Assembly (NCBI RefSeq): GCF_963665675.1
Contig: NZ_OY762426.1
Span: 1,054,001 to 1,118,000, forward strand
DNA length: 64,000 bases
Direction: 5' to 3'
Origin: an uncultured Methanolobus sp.
Lineage (GTDB): Archaea > Halobacteriota > Methanosarcinia > Methanosarcinales > Methanosarcinaceae
Part shown: positions 27,172-36,165 of the stretch, one piece after another
Position numbering within the stretch: position 1 is the stretch's first letter
Layout of the letters: each line of letters opens with the position of its first letter
Program-made: the position numbers and the translations under genes
The notes under the pieces: model-generated
Told to the model about the DNA's origin: nothing
Databases searched by the model: none
What the model saw: only the letters and a program-made list of their open reading frames with translations

Positions 27172-29193
27172 ATGACAGAAAAAATAACAGTGGCACTTGC
27201 CGGGAACCCGAACGTTGGAAAGACATCCATATTCAATGCTATCACCGGTTCAAAGCAGCATGTGGGTAACTGGCCCGGCGTTACGGTTGAACGCAAGATC
27301 GGAAAGAGAGTGCACAATGATGTGACGATGGAGATCGTGGACCTCCCGGGTACATACAGTCTTACGGCTTATTCGCTTGACGAAATCATTGCCCGTGACT
27401 TCATTATTGAAGAAAAACCAGATGTTGTAGTACAGGTTATCGACGCAACCAATCTTGAAAGGAACCTCTACCTCACAACTCAGTTAATGGAACTTGGTGT
27501 TAAGCTCATCATTGCGCTTAACATGACAGACCTTGCCCTTGCAAAGGGTGACAACATCAATGAAAAAAAGATGCAGGAGTTTCTGGAGGTTCCTGTCATA
27601 TCCACGATAGGAAGCAAAGGAAGCGGCATTGAAGGACTTCTTAACGAAGTCACAAAAGAAATACACAAAACAAGAGTTACAGATGACGTTTTTACATATG
27701 ATAACGGGATCGAAGACTCGGTAGAAAAACTCGGAAACGTACTGGAAACTGACCCTTATTTTGCACATTATCCTTCACGATGGTTTAGTCTGAAGTTGCT
27801 TGAGGGCGACGAGAATATAATGAAAAAAGCAAAGGAGAGAGATAGTTACTCAAAGATCAATAATATTTTGAGAGAGAACGATGCCGATGTTCTTGAGTCA
27901 AAGATTGCAGACCAGAGATACAAAACTATACAGACAATGCTGAAACAGGTCTGTAATATCAATACGTGCCGTCTTACCGGATCGGATATGGTTGACCGAG
28001 TAGTAACAAATAAAGTCCTGGGAATCCCGATATTCCTGTCGCTCATGTGGGCTGCCTTTGAAGTTACTTTCACTTTTGGAACACCATTCATGAATATAAT
28101 CGATATATTCTTCGGATGGCTTGCAGAAACTGCAACAAACGTAATCCCTGTTCCGTGGCTGGCATCCCTTGTCGGAGAGGGAATGATCGCAGGTGTAGGA
28201 TCAGTGATTATATTCCTCCCGAATATTCTCCTGCTCTTCTTCATGATTTCCCTTATGGAAGACAGCGGATACATGTCCAGAGCTGCATTCATTATGGATA
28301 AAGTCATGAGCAAGTTTGGGCTTCACGGAAAATCTTTCATCCCCCTTGTTATGGGATTCGGATGTAACGTGCCTGCTATTATGGCAACCCGTACAATCGA
28401 AGACACCAGGGATCGGCTCATCACCATCCTGGTTGCTCCTTTTGTGTCCTGCGGAGCAAGGCTCCCGGTTTATGTTCTCCTTGCCGGTGCATTCTTCGGG
28501 CATGACGCAGGAGTTGTGATCTTCGGTCTGTATGCTCTTGGAATCCTGGTCGCCGTATTAAGTGCAAAACTCATGCGCAGTACCATTCTCAAAGGCGAAG
28601 ACACCCCTTTCATCATGGAACTCCCGTCATATAAGTTACCAACTCTCCGGGGAAGTCTGATCCACATGTGGGAGCGAGGAAAAATATACATCAAGAAAGC
28701 CGGTACGATCATACTGATCGGTGTGGTTGGTGTGTGGTTGCTTGCATCAATTCCGGCTCCCGGAAGCAGTGGAGCATTCGCATCCGAAGAAGTTTATGGA
28801 ACAACTGAATCCGTAATCGGAGTTATTGGACAGATACTTGAGCCTCTTGTCGCACCGCTGGGATTTGACTGGAAGATTGCAGTTGCGCTAGTGTTTGGTG
28901 TTGTGGCAAAGGAGATAGTAGTCGGTTCAATGGGAGTGCTTTACGGAGTCGGTGAAGATGAAGAAAGTCTCTCAAACATTCTCGCAGCCGGAGCAATGAC
29001 ACCACTTGCAGCACTCGGACTCATGGTCTTTACCCTTCTGTACGTGCCATGTTTCGCCTGTATCGGTGTTATTAAAAGAGAAACAGGTTCATGGAAATGG
29101 ACGTTATTCCAGCTTGCTTACGGAACCGCACTGGCATGGGGATTTGCATTTGTGATATATCAGGTAGGCACGCGCATGGGGCTGTTGGCCTGA
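27172..29193 (+). CDS. feoB: Ferrous iron transporter B (GTPase-permease)
   Basis: 673 residues. N-terminal G domain: G1 GNPNVGKTS (about 11-19), G3 VDLPGTYSL (about 58), G4 NMTD (about 120). Membrane domain from about 275 with the Gate motifs (SGYMSRAAFIMD near 365, GFGCNVPAIMATR near 395, and the C-terminal PCFACIGVIKRE near 623). Transports Fe2+ across the cell membrane. 30 bases after feoA and preceded by GGTGG. Confidence 0.96.
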   Translation: MTEKITVALAGNPNVGKTSIFNAITGSKQHVGNWPGVTVERKIGKRVHNDVTMEIVDLPGTYSLTAYSLDEIIARDFIIEEKPDVVVQVIDATNLERNLYLTTQLMELGVKLIIALNMTDLALAKGDNINEKKMQEFLEVPVISTIGSKGSGIEGLLNEVTKEIHKTRVTDDVFTYDNGIEDSVEKLGNVLETDPYFAHYPSRWFSLKLLEGDENIMKKAKERDSYSKINNILRENDADVLESKIADQRYKTIQTMLKQVCNINTCRLTGSDMVDRVVTNKVLGIPIFLSLMWAAFEVTFTFGTPFMNIIDIFFGWLAETATNVIPVPWLASLVGEGMIAGVGSVIIFLPNILLLFFMISLMEDSGYMSRAAFIMDKVMSKFGLHGKSFIPLVMGFGCNVPAIMATRTIEDTRDRLITILVAPFVSCGARLPVYVLLAGAFFGHDAGVVIFGLYALGILVAVLSAKLMRSTILKGEDTPFIMELPSYKLPTLRGSLIHMWERGKIYIKKAGTIILIGVVGVWLLASIPAPGSSGAFASEEVYGTTESVIGVIGQILEPLVAPLGFDWKIAVALVFGVVAKEIVVGSMGVLYGVGEDEESLSNILAAGAMTPLAALGLMVFTLLYVPCFACIGVIKRETGSWKWTLFQLAYGTALAWGFAFVIYQVGTRMGLLA

Positions 29194-29227
29194 TATTACA
29201 ATCTGAAACATTAGGGAGATAATAGAG

Positions 29228-29689
29228 ATGAAAAGAAGTTATGGTAATAAAGAAAAGGTATTTGCAGCACTCACAGGAGTGCTGTATGCTTCCTTTGGAC
29301 TCCTGAATATTTTACAGGGTTTTGGAATCGATACGGGTATGCCAGGATCATTGTTCATTCCAGGAGATATCCTTGGAGGATTCTGTCTTGTGATAATCGG
29401 AGCAGTATTCTTAAACGGACTACGGGAGATGCTTAAGGGCATTAATGCCGGAGTGTCTTTTGTTTACGTAGGAATACTGATGTCACTGATATTTGCGGCA
29501 GTTTACCTGCTTATCATGGGTGGAAACCTGCTGGATTCATTCATAGTTCCAGATGATTACGAAGGATGGAGCGTGATGGAATCTTTCAGACCTGGCATTT
29601 ATCTGGGAATCCTTTCGCTTTTGGGAATACTTCACTGGAAGGACAGATTCTCATTCAATGAAGTACTGGTATTCAAGGAGGGAGCATAA
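29228..29689 (+). CDS. Hypothetical four-helix membrane protein in the feo operon
   Basis: 153 residues with four hydrophobic segments (about 10-28, 42-62, 74-96, 122-140), not recognised as a named family. ATG 29228 follows AGGGAGAT. It is between feoB (34 bases) and the FeoC-like gene (one-base TAATG overlap), so it is probably co-transcribed and might assist iron uptake; that role is inference. Confidence 0.7.
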   Translation: MKRSYGNKEKVFAALTGVLYASFGLLNILQGFGIDTGMPGSLFIPGDILGGFCLVIIGAVFLNGLREMLKGINAGVSFVYVGILMSLIFAAVYLLIMGGNLLDSFIVPDDYEGWSVMESFRPGIYLGILSLLGILHWKDRFSFNEVLVFKEGA

Positions 29690-30006
29690 TGGTGGTTGGT
29701 TACAAGTATTTTTTAAGAAGGGTGGCGGAGATGATGAATTCAAGAGAGAATCTCACCACCCGAACCATTGCCGACAAGCTTAACCTGCGGCAGGATGAGT
29801 TCAGAGACCTCCTGAACATCATGGAGAAAAAAGGTGATATCGAGTGTTGTATTGAGAATGCGACAGGATGTGACTGTACAGGTGGCTGCAAGGGCTGTTC
29901 AAGGGTCTGCGCAGGCCCTGAACTTTCTTCTATGAGCAGAAATATGAAATCATACAAATTGACCGATAAGGGCAGAGCTTTGTGCGGAGAGCAGGCATTA
30001 AACTGA
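29689..30006 (+). CDS. feoC: FeoC-like winged-helix protein with cysteine cluster
   Basis: 105 residues. An N-terminal winged-helix region (about 18-55, TTRTIADKLNLRQDEFRDLLNIM) is followed by CDCTGGCKGCSRVC (about 62-75), which could hold an Fe-S cluster, and a C-terminal strand. FeoC proteins with such cysteines bind [4Fe-4S] clusters and modulate FeoB. The ATG overlaps the stop of the upstream gene (TAATG). The cluster is the last member of the feo operon. Confidence 0.75.
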   Translation: MVVGYKYFLRRVAEMMNSRENLTTRTIADKLNLRQDEFRDLLNIMEKKGDIECCIENATGCDCTGGCKGCSRVCAGPELSSMSRNMKSYKLTDKGRALCGEQALN

Positions 30007-30139
30007 TGTTTGTGTTTACTCTTCGTTTTGTTTATTGTTTTCTGACGTTGTTTTTGATACTTTATTCTTATTGAGTGCAAAGAAAAAAAACTACATGAGT
30101 AGTTAATCTTTTATAGAAAATAACATCATCAAATGTTAT

Positions 30140-30685
30140 ATGGGTTTAGAATTGTTTGGAACAGGCATAGAAGAATTCGATTCAGTACCAGTATTTTTAA
30201 TCATCATAATTGTTTTTTATGGATATGTGATGAAAAGCTGCTATATGTTGGGGTATTGTGGAACTGTTTACACACCAATGCAAAAAGCAAATAATCTCAA
30301 TCATTTTTTAAATCATTTTTCTTGGGCTATTTTTGCAGCAATTTTTATATTAGATTTGGCTTTAATCGTTTTTTCATCAATAGGTTTAATTGATTCTGAA
30401 AATCAACAATACTTTTGGTCATTTGTTTATATTGCTATGTTTCTTGTCTTTTCAGCTTTGATTGCTATAATAATAGGGTTAATCGTTCGTAAGACAGGCA
30501 AATACCGCAAAATTAGAATTACTATAAAAACATTAGACAAGGAAATAATTCAAGGGTTTGAAGTATATTCTGATGATGATAGATATTTTTACTACTTAAA
30601 TACAAAAGGAACATGGAGTTTAATTAGAAAAGATATTGTTGATACTATTGAAACAAGAACAATAGATTCAAATGAAGAAGAATGA
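30140..30685 (+). CDS. Hypothetical membrane protein
   Basis: 181 residues. Three hydrophobic segments (about 16-37, 63-86, 97-119) and a hydrophilic C-terminal domain (about 120-181) with beta-like sequence (RITIKTLDKEIIQGFEVYSDD). No family recognised. Base composition is clearly more AT-rich than the flanking feo and trp genes. A TTTTATAG box lies about 35 bases before ATG 30140. Confidence 0.6.
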   Translation: MGLELFGTGIEEFDSVPVFLIIIIVFYGYVMKSCYMLGYCGTVYTPMQKANNLNHFLNHFSWAIFAAIFILDLALIVFSSIGLIDSENQQYFWSFVYIAMFLVFSALIAIIIGLIVRKTGKYRKIRITIKTLDKEIIQGFEVYSDDDRYFYYLNTKGTWSLIRKDIVDTIETRTIDSNEEE

Positions 30686-30727
30686 CAAGATAAGATAAGA
30701 AGAAAATGACTCTCAAACTGTGATCTT

Positions 30728-30994
30728 TTATTGCAACCTATCTAATGTGCTCCTAAAGAAACTGATGGCAAATGAAGGGATTTTTGTAATCAAGTATAGT
30801 ACAACTGCCATTACAATTCCAGCAATGCAAGAAAGTAAAAGGAATGCATTCGATTGATATTCAAGTGGAATAAAACCTAAAATCCAAGCCATAATTTGAA
30901 GAACAAAAGCAAATGCTAATACAATGTATATAGCAATTTGAACACCATATAATTCAAAAATAAACTCCCACAGTGCACTTTTCATATTACCCAT
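30728..30994 (-). CDS. Hypothetical small membrane protein
   Basis: 88 residues with two hydrophobic segments (about 17-40 and 48-70), otherwise unrecognised. Convergent with the gene at 30140 and of the same AT-rich composition, so both may have arrived together. No Shine-Dalgarno sequence is obvious; the true start could be ATG 30985 (M-K-S-A). Confidence 0.5.
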   Translation of the reverse strand: MGNMKSALWEFIFELYGVQIAIYIVLAFAFVLQIMAWILGFIPLEYQSNAFLLLSCIAGIVMAVVLYLITKIPSFAISFFRSTLDRLQ

Positions 30995-31121
30995 TATGTA
31001 AATAGTTAAATTTACTTCAATATCAAAGTATTCTATATGAACTATATATATTTGTTAGATTTTTTGATTTCTGTGCATAAAGTCAAGGCATAAATCCACT
31101 TTTTACCCAAAACCCACAATC

Positions 31122-31159
31122 CTTAAATACAAGTAGTCATCTTTAATCAATATTGTACA
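31122..31159 (+). promoter_or_regulatory. trp operon promoter with a TrpY-box-like TGTACA
   Basis: CTTAAATA (31122-31129) is a TATA candidate; TGTACA at 31154-31159 sits near the predicted start. TGTACA is the core of the TRP box bound by TrpY in Methanothermobacter; only one copy is seen, so the assignment is weak. Confidence 0.3.
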
Positions 31160-31192
31160 AATATATACACCATTGCGTTGAAAGGTGCTAAC

Positions 31193-32230
31193 ATGAAGGA
31201 CTACATCAAGAAAGTAAGTGAAAAGCAGGACCTCACAATTACAGAAGCAGAGGACGCAATCACAAAGATATTCACAGAGGCCACAGACGCACAGATAGGC
31301 GGCCTCCTTATTGCTCTCAAAATGAAGGGAGAGACTCCGGATGAGATCGCAGGTTTTGCAACCGGTATGAAGAAAGCTGCAAACACAATTGCCCCGAAAG
31401 TTGAAGGTGCACTTGTGGATGTTGTAGGAACCGGCGGAGACAAACGCAACACCATCAATATCTCAACCGCCTCTGCAATCGTTACCGCAGCAACCGGTGT
31501 GGCTGTTGCAAAGCACGGTAACCGCTCCATAACTTCACTTTCCGGTAGTGCCGATGTCCTGCGTGAACTCGGGATAAAAGTGGACAAAGCACCTGAAGAA
31601 GTAACTCAGTCCATAGAAAAGAACGGAATCGGATTCATGTTCGCACCAATCTTCCATCCTGCAATGAAAAGGGTCGGACCCATAAGACAGGAAATGGGAG
31701 TCAGGACTGTTTTCAACATACTTGGACCACTTACCAACCCTGCAAATGCAAAAGTGCAGCTTGTAGGTGTATTTGACAAAAGTCTCTGCGAGCCTTTCGC
31801 CCAGGTAATGAAAAAGCTGGGAGTTGACAGGGCAATGGTAGTTCACGGTGATGGCATGGATGAGATATCCAATTTCTCAGAGACATACGTTGCTGAACTT
31901 AAAGACGGAAACATCACCACCTATAAACTCACTCCTGAAGAACTTGGAATCAACAGAGCAACTCCTGAGGATATTACAGGCGGCACACCTAAGGAGAATG
32001 CAATAGATATCATAAAAATATTGAAGGGAGAGAAAGGACCCAAGAGAGACATCATTGTAATGAACTCAGCCGCAGCTCTCTATATTGCCGGAAAAGCACC
32101 TTCTATCAAAGAAGCAGTTCCTATGGTTGAGGAAGTACTTGACAGCGGCAAGGCACTGGCCAAACTCATAGAATTCAGTGATGACGACAACATTCAGGGA
32201 GTCATAGATGAAGCATCTGCCCAGAGTTAA
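31193..32230 (+). CDS. trpD: Anthranilate phosphoribosyltransferase
   Basis: 345 residues from ATG 31193, preceded by AAAGGTG; a TTG at 31178 is in frame but would put the Shine-Dalgarno sequence inside the gene. Transfers phosphoribosyl from PRPP to anthranilate. Marks: DVVGTGGDKRNTINIST (about 75-91), KHGNRSITSLSGSADVL (about 103-119), FNILGPLTNPA (about 173-183). First gene of trpDFEG. Confidence 0.96.
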   Translation: MKDYIKKVSEKQDLTITEAEDAITKIFTEATDAQIGGLLIALKMKGETPDEIAGFATGMKKAANTIAPKVEGALVDVVGTGGDKRNTINISTASAIVTAATGVAVAKHGNRSITSLSGSADVLRELGIKVDKAPEEVTQSIEKNGIGFMFAPIFHPAMKRVGPIRQEMGVRTVFNILGPLTNPANAKVQLVGVFDKSLCEPFAQVMKKLGVDRAMVVHGDGMDEISNFSETYVAELKDGNITTYKLTPEELGINRATPEDITGGTPKENAIDIIKILKGEKGPKRDIIVMNSAAALYIAGKAPSIKEAVPMVEEVLDSGKALAKLIEFSDDDNIQGVIDEASAQS

Positions 32231-32885
32231 GATATGCGGAATGAAAACTGCTGAGGATATTGAACTGGCAGTAAGCTGCGGAGCCGATGCTGTAGGTTTC
32301 ATCACAGAAGTTCCTGTGAACACTCCCAGAAAACTGGACGCACAAACTGCCGCAGAACTTGTCAGGAAAGTGCCTTTCTTTGTAGATTCCGTGCTTGTGA
32401 TAATGCCATCAAGCGGACAGGAAGCACTGAAATTTATCGAAAAGGTCAGGCCGGATGTAGTTCAGCTCCATAACGATCTCAGCGCAGATGAAATAGCGAT
32501 CATACGTAACAACACACACCAGAAGATAATCAGGACATTTGTAGTGCCGGTGGAATGCAGGGAACTACCATCTGAAATGATGTCAGAGATTGATTCCCTT
32601 TATGAGAGCGACCTGATAGACGGCATACTCCTTGACTCCGGCAAAGCAGGCGCAAGCGGTGGCACAGGACTTGTGCACGACTGGTCAGTAAGCAGAAAAG
32701 TAGTAGAGAATGCAGAAGCTCCGGCAATACTGGCCGGAGGGCTTAAACCAGACAATGTAAGAGATGCGGTTAACAAGGTAATGCCCTTTGCCGTGGATAC
32801 CGCTTCCGGTGTGGAAACAGATGGAAAGAAAGACCCTGCAAAGGTATGCAGGTTTATAGAAGAAGCAAGGTGTATCAATGGTTGA
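32208..32885 (+). CDS. trpF: Phosphoribosylanthranilate isomerase
   Basis: 225-residue TIM barrel. The catalytic Cys is in RVKICGMK (about 6-13), followed by GADAVGFI, VQLHND, ILLDSGKAGASGGTG (about 140-154, catalytic Asp) and ILAGGLKPDNV (about 175-185). Overlaps trpD by 23 bases and trpE by 8, so translation is coupled. Confidence 0.95.
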   Translation: MKHLPRVKICGMKTAEDIELAVSCGADAVGFITEVPVNTPRKLDAQTAAELVRKVPFFVDSVLVIMPSSGQEALKFIEKVRPDVVQLHNDLSADEIAIIRNNTHQKIIRTFVVPVECRELPSEMMSEIDSLYESDLIDGILLDSGKAGASGGTGLVHDWSVSRKVVENAEAPAILAGGLKPDNVRDAVNKVMPFAVDTASGVETDGKKDPAKVCRFIEEARCING

Positions 32886-34449
32886 TTTTGATCTTAATAA
32901 AGAGGATTTCAAAACCCTCGTTGAAAATTCACAGAAGCCTGCCATAGTGCAGCTCATGACAAAAGTGGATAGCATTTGCAGCCCGTTGCAACTCTATGCA
33001 ACCCTGCAAAATGCAGGACACTCCTATCTGCTTGAATCCGTAGAGAAGGAAAAAAGGCATGCAAGGTATTCATTTGTTGGCTACGAACCTGAGATGGTTG
33101 TGTCTATTAAAGACAGATACATTACCATCGAATGCCAGATGAACTCCGAGCTTACAAAGCACATCTACAACAAGCTCAAGGCAATGGGAGATGTGGAATC
33201 ACTTATAGGTGGTAAGTTCAGAGTAAAAGTAAACGAAGATGATGATGCTCTTGCAGCTTTCAGGAAGATATATCCTACAAGCACCGGAACTCAGATGTTG
33301 AACCAAAAGCGCTTCGACAGGCAGACATTCCTTGGAGGAGCTATTGGTTACAACAGCTACGACCTTGTTTACGATTCATGGTTAGACCGGGACAAGAAGC
33401 CTGATGCTGATGTACCTGACATGCATTTCGCAATCATGTCAAAGACCTTTGTCTTCGACCACATAACAAACGAGACATACATAGTAATCACACCATTTGT
33501 AACTGAATCAAGTGATCTTGAAGATGTTTACGAACATGCTGTATCTGAAGCTCAACTCATGGAAAGGTCACTTCAGATGGCTTCAGTCATAAGTATCAGC
33601 GAGGACATTCCCGCAGCAGACACTGAAGAACCGGTTGCAAACATGGATCAGGCAGCCTATGAAGAAGCTGTGAAAATTGCAAAACAGCATATCATTGATG
33701 GAGATATTTTCCAGGGAGTTCCTTCCCGCAGGTACACTGTGAAAATGAAGCAGACGCCTCTGCAACTCTACATCAGGCTCAGGAACATCAATCCGAGCCC
33801 TTACATGTACATCTTCAACTTCAAGGACATAGGCATCGTAGGTGCAAGCCCTGAAACCCTGATGACTGTATTTGACAGGAAAGTAATCACAAACCCTATC
33901 GCAGGAACCTGTCCACGCGGTAATAATGACGAAGAGGACAAGGAACTTGCACAGGAGATGCTGGGCGACAGGAAAGAACGTGCAGAGCACATAATGCTTG
34001 TTGACCTTGGACGCAATGATGTAAGGATGGTCTCAAATGGCGGGACCGTAAAGGTTGATGACCTTATGAGCGTGGTGAAATATTCCCACCTCCAGCACAT
34101 CGAAAGTACAGTCAGTGGAGAACTCAGGGATGAGTGCGACCAGTTCGATGCCACTCGTGCCATATTCCCTGCAGGAACACTTTCAGGTGCTCCAAAGATT
34201 AGGGCAATGGAGATTATAGATGACCTTGAACCAGAGTCAAGAGGAATCTATGGCGGAGGCGTCGGTTATTATTCATGGAATGGTGACGCAGACTTTGCAA
34301 TTGTCATAAGGACAGTTCTTATCAAGAATAACACAGCTTACGTACAGGCAGGAGCCGGCATTGTTGCTGACTCAGACCCGACATACGAATACAACGAAAC
34401 CGAAAGGAAAATGGCTGCAATGATAAAAGCCATAGGAGGAAAACAATGA
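32878..34449 (+). CDS. trpE: Anthranilate synthase component I
   Basis: 523 residues. Converts chorismate to anthranilate with ammonia from TrpG. N-terminal feedback-site region (LLESVEKEKRHARYSF, about 51-66) and chorismate-binding core: IFQGVPSRRY, NPSPYMYIF, GASPETLM, PIAGTCPRG, LVDLGRNDV (about 377), GTLSGAPKIRAMEI (about 434). The LLES-type element suggests normal tryptophan inhibition. Overlaps trpG by 4 bases. Confidence 0.96.
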   Translation: MVDFDLNKEDFKTLVENSQKPAIVQLMTKVDSICSPLQLYATLQNAGHSYLLESVEKEKRHARYSFVGYEPEMVVSIKDRYITIECQMNSELTKHIYNKLKAMGDVESLIGGKFRVKVNEDDDALAAFRKIYPTSTGTQMLNQKRFDRQTFLGGAIGYNSYDLVYDSWLDRDKKPDADVPDMHFAIMSKTFVFDHITNETYIVITPFVTESSDLEDVYEHAVSEAQLMERSLQMASVISISEDIPAADTEEPVANMDQAAYEEAVKIAKQHIIDGDIFQGVPSRRYTVKMKQTPLQLYIRLRNINPSPYMYIFNFKDIGIVGASPETLMTVFDRKVITNPIAGTCPRGNNDEEDKELAQEMLGDRKERAEHIMLVDLGRNDVRMVSNGGTVKVDDLMSVVKYSHLQHIESTVSGELRDECDQFDATRAIFPAGTLSGAPKIRAMEIIDDLEPESRGIYGGGVGYYSWNGDADFAIVIRTVLIKNNTAYVQAGAGIVADSDPTYEYNETERKMAAMIKAIGGKQ

Positions 34450-35036
34450 AGGTATTGTTCATAAACAACAAGGATTCTTTTGTCTGGAATCTTGTGGACT
34501 ATGTCTCCATATACGAACCTGATACCATGGTCGTTCCTAACACCATTTCCCTTGAAGAAGTAAAGGAGATTAACCCTGATGCAATCGTGATTTCCCCTGG
34601 TCCGGGAACACCTCACAAAGCAGAAGACATCGGGTCATGTCTTGATGTTATCAGGGAATTTGGTCCGAAAAAACCTGTACTTGGCGTTTGTCTTGGACAC
34701 CAGGCAATTAACACTGCATTTGGAGGGACCATCGGACATGCAAAGAGTGGCCCGATTCATGGAAAGACATCTGAAATCAGTCATGAAGAATCTCCGCTTT
34801 TTGAAGGGCTTGAAAACAAGTTCAAGGGTGGAAGGTACCACTCGCTTGCCATTGAGAAACTGGCAGATGACCTCAAAGTCACTGCAAAGACAGATGACGA
34901 CATAATCATGGCAGTTGAACACCAGGAATATCCAGTGTACGGTGTGCAGTTCCATCCGGAATCCATACTCACCGAGGAAGGACTTTGGATTGTCAAGAAT
35001 TTCCTTAAAATTGCTGAACAGATGCAAAAGAACTAG
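34446..35036 (+). CDS. trpG: Anthranilate synthase component II (glutaminase)
   Basis: 196-residue class I glutamine amidotransferase: PGPGTP (about 57-62), nucleophile Cys in GVCLGHQAI (about 79-87), and the His-Glu pair in VQFHPESI (about 173-180). Supplies ammonia to TrpE. It ends the trp genes here; trpC, trpB and trpA are not in the window. Confidence 0.96.
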   Translation: MKVLFINNKDSFVWNLVDYVSIYEPDTMVVPNTISLEEVKEINPDAIVISPGPGTPHKAEDIGSCLDVIREFGPKKPVLGVCLGHQAINTAFGGTIGHAKSGPIHGKTSEISHEESPLFEGLENKFKGGRYHSLAIEKLADDLKVTAKTDDDIIMAVEHQEYPVYGVQFHPESILTEEGLWIVKNFLKIAEQMQKN

Positions 35037-35046
35037 TTAATTACTG

Positions 35047-35103
35047 TTGCAGAGATTTTTACTCTGTGACTCATTTTCAGATTGCTTAGAGAATTCTCTG
35101 CAA
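35047..35103 (+). promoter_or_regulatory. Two mutually exclusive hairpins downstream of trpG
   Basis: TTGCAGAGA (35047-35055) can pair with TCTCTGCAA (35095-35103), or its CAGAG (35050-35054) with CTCTG (35062-35066). The region lies between trpG and the small gene at 35143 and could act as a terminator or switch. Structure only, not tested. Confidence 0.3.
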
Positions 35104-35142
35104 TTATACCATACCTAAAAAAACAAAGGAGGAAGTATTCAT

Positions 35143-35283
35143 TTGGGAAAATACGGCATTAATCCAAAAAGCAAACCATGGGAATCTTCCTGGAGAAAAC
35201 GCTGGACTGGAGCTAGAAAGTCCGTTGACTTTGCAAGAAACGGAGATTACTGGAAGGAACCTTCCAGAATTCAGCCAAACTGA
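35143..35283 (+). CDS. Small basic protein, 46 residues, TTG start
   Basis: A frame too short for usual callers. TTG 35143 follows AAAGGAGGAAG, a very strong Shine-Dalgarno sequence at normal spacing. The product is rich in Trp, Arg and Lys (MGKYGINPKSKPW at the start, then SWRKRWTGARKSVDFA, ending in RIQPN), with no membrane segment or cysteine. The even composition and ribosome-binding site suggest a real gene. Function unknown; a nucleic-acid- or ribosome-associated role would fit the charge but is a guess. Confidence 0.62.
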   Translation: MGKYGINPKSKPWESSWRKRWTGARKSVDFARNGDYWKEPSRIQPN

Positions 35284-35335
35284 ATTAGATCTGTTCCATC
35301 ACAATAATTAAGCACTTTAAAGCTTATTCTTAACT

Positions 35336-35887
35336 ATGCTTATCGGTATCACAGGAACACCAGGAACTGGAAAAACATCCATTACAAAACTGCTGGAAGA
35401 GGAAAGATTCTATCAGGTCATCCATCTCAATGAACTGATAAAGGAAGAAAAACTCTACTCAGAAGTGGATGCTGAAAGAGACTGTGTTGTTGCTGACATG
35501 GACCGGGTTTATGACAGGGTCCTTGAACTTCATGACAGGTCTTATCCCGTAACGATAGTTGATAGTCACCTATCCCACCACATTGCCGATATTGTTATTG
35601 TTCTGAGGACAGACCCCGCAATACTGAAAGTAAGACTTGAAAAAAGGAATTATTCCGAAGAGAAGGTAAAGGAGAACCTCGAAGCTGAGGCTCTTGATAT
35701 AATCCTTGCAGAAGCTGTTGATTGGTGTGAGAAGGTATTTGAAATCGACACCACAGAGGAAAGTACAGAAAAAACTTCAAAGAATATCATGCGCATAATA
35801 AGGGAACTCAGGAACGGCTATACTGAAGAGCTTGAAGAAGAATTCAGGCCGGGTTCAGTCGACTGGTGTGATTATTCCTTCGACTGA
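35336..35887 (+). CDS. Archaeal adenylate kinase of the AK6/Fap7 type
   Basis: 183 residues. P-loop GITGTPGTGKTS (about 4-15), a nucleoside-monophosphate kinase core, the DSHLSHH motif (about 75-81), RTDP and the LEKRNYSEEKVKENLEAE lid region. AK6/Fap7 proteins have adenylate kinase and ATPase activity and in eukaryotes and archaea assist small ribosomal subunit maturation through the uS11 protein. The acidic C-terminus (ELEEEF) is an extension. It follows the small gene by 52 bases. Confidence 0.88.
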   Translation: MLIGITGTPGTGKTSITKLLEEERFYQVIHLNELIKEEKLYSEVDAERDCVVADMDRVYDRVLELHDRSYPVTIVDSHLSHHIADIVIVLRTDPAILKVRLEKRNYSEEKVKENLEAEALDIILAEAVDWCEKVFEIDTTEESTEKTSKNIMRIIRELRNGYTEELEEEFRPGSVDWCDYSFD

Positions 35888-36165
35888 ATGGCACTTATCT
35901 TTGAACAAATAACTTGAATTATCCCGAAGGGTCCGGCGAAGCCGGCGTTTTCCCAGAAGAAGAAACAAAATATTATCCATTAATACTCTGAAATACTTTC
36001 TTTGCAGGACTTTTGCAGAATTATTTAGAACAACTGTAATAATTTTCAGTATGGCCTCGTCGAAATGCACCACCTTTGGAGGATGGTCATTTTGTTTTCA
36101 GCTTGCAGGTTGTTTTTTGTAAATTAAAAAGAGCAATGCCTGTATCACTAGTACCAATCGGAATT
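35888..36165. other. Intergenic region with terminator and short direct repeat
   Basis: No gene seen. After the terminator it contains GTTTTTTGTAAATT at 36112-36125, repeated at 36176-36189 inside the 3' end of the kinase gene, possibly a trace of a small duplication. Confidence 0.5.
35933..35951 (+). terminator. Terminator after the AK6-type gene
   Basis: CCGGC-GAA-GCCGG stem-loop (35933-35945) followed by CGTTTT. Confidence 0.6.

Noticed and set aside
35034..35036. UAG stop of trpG as possible pyrrolysine codon
   Set aside because: A UGA follows after only ten codons and the protein already ends at its normal length.
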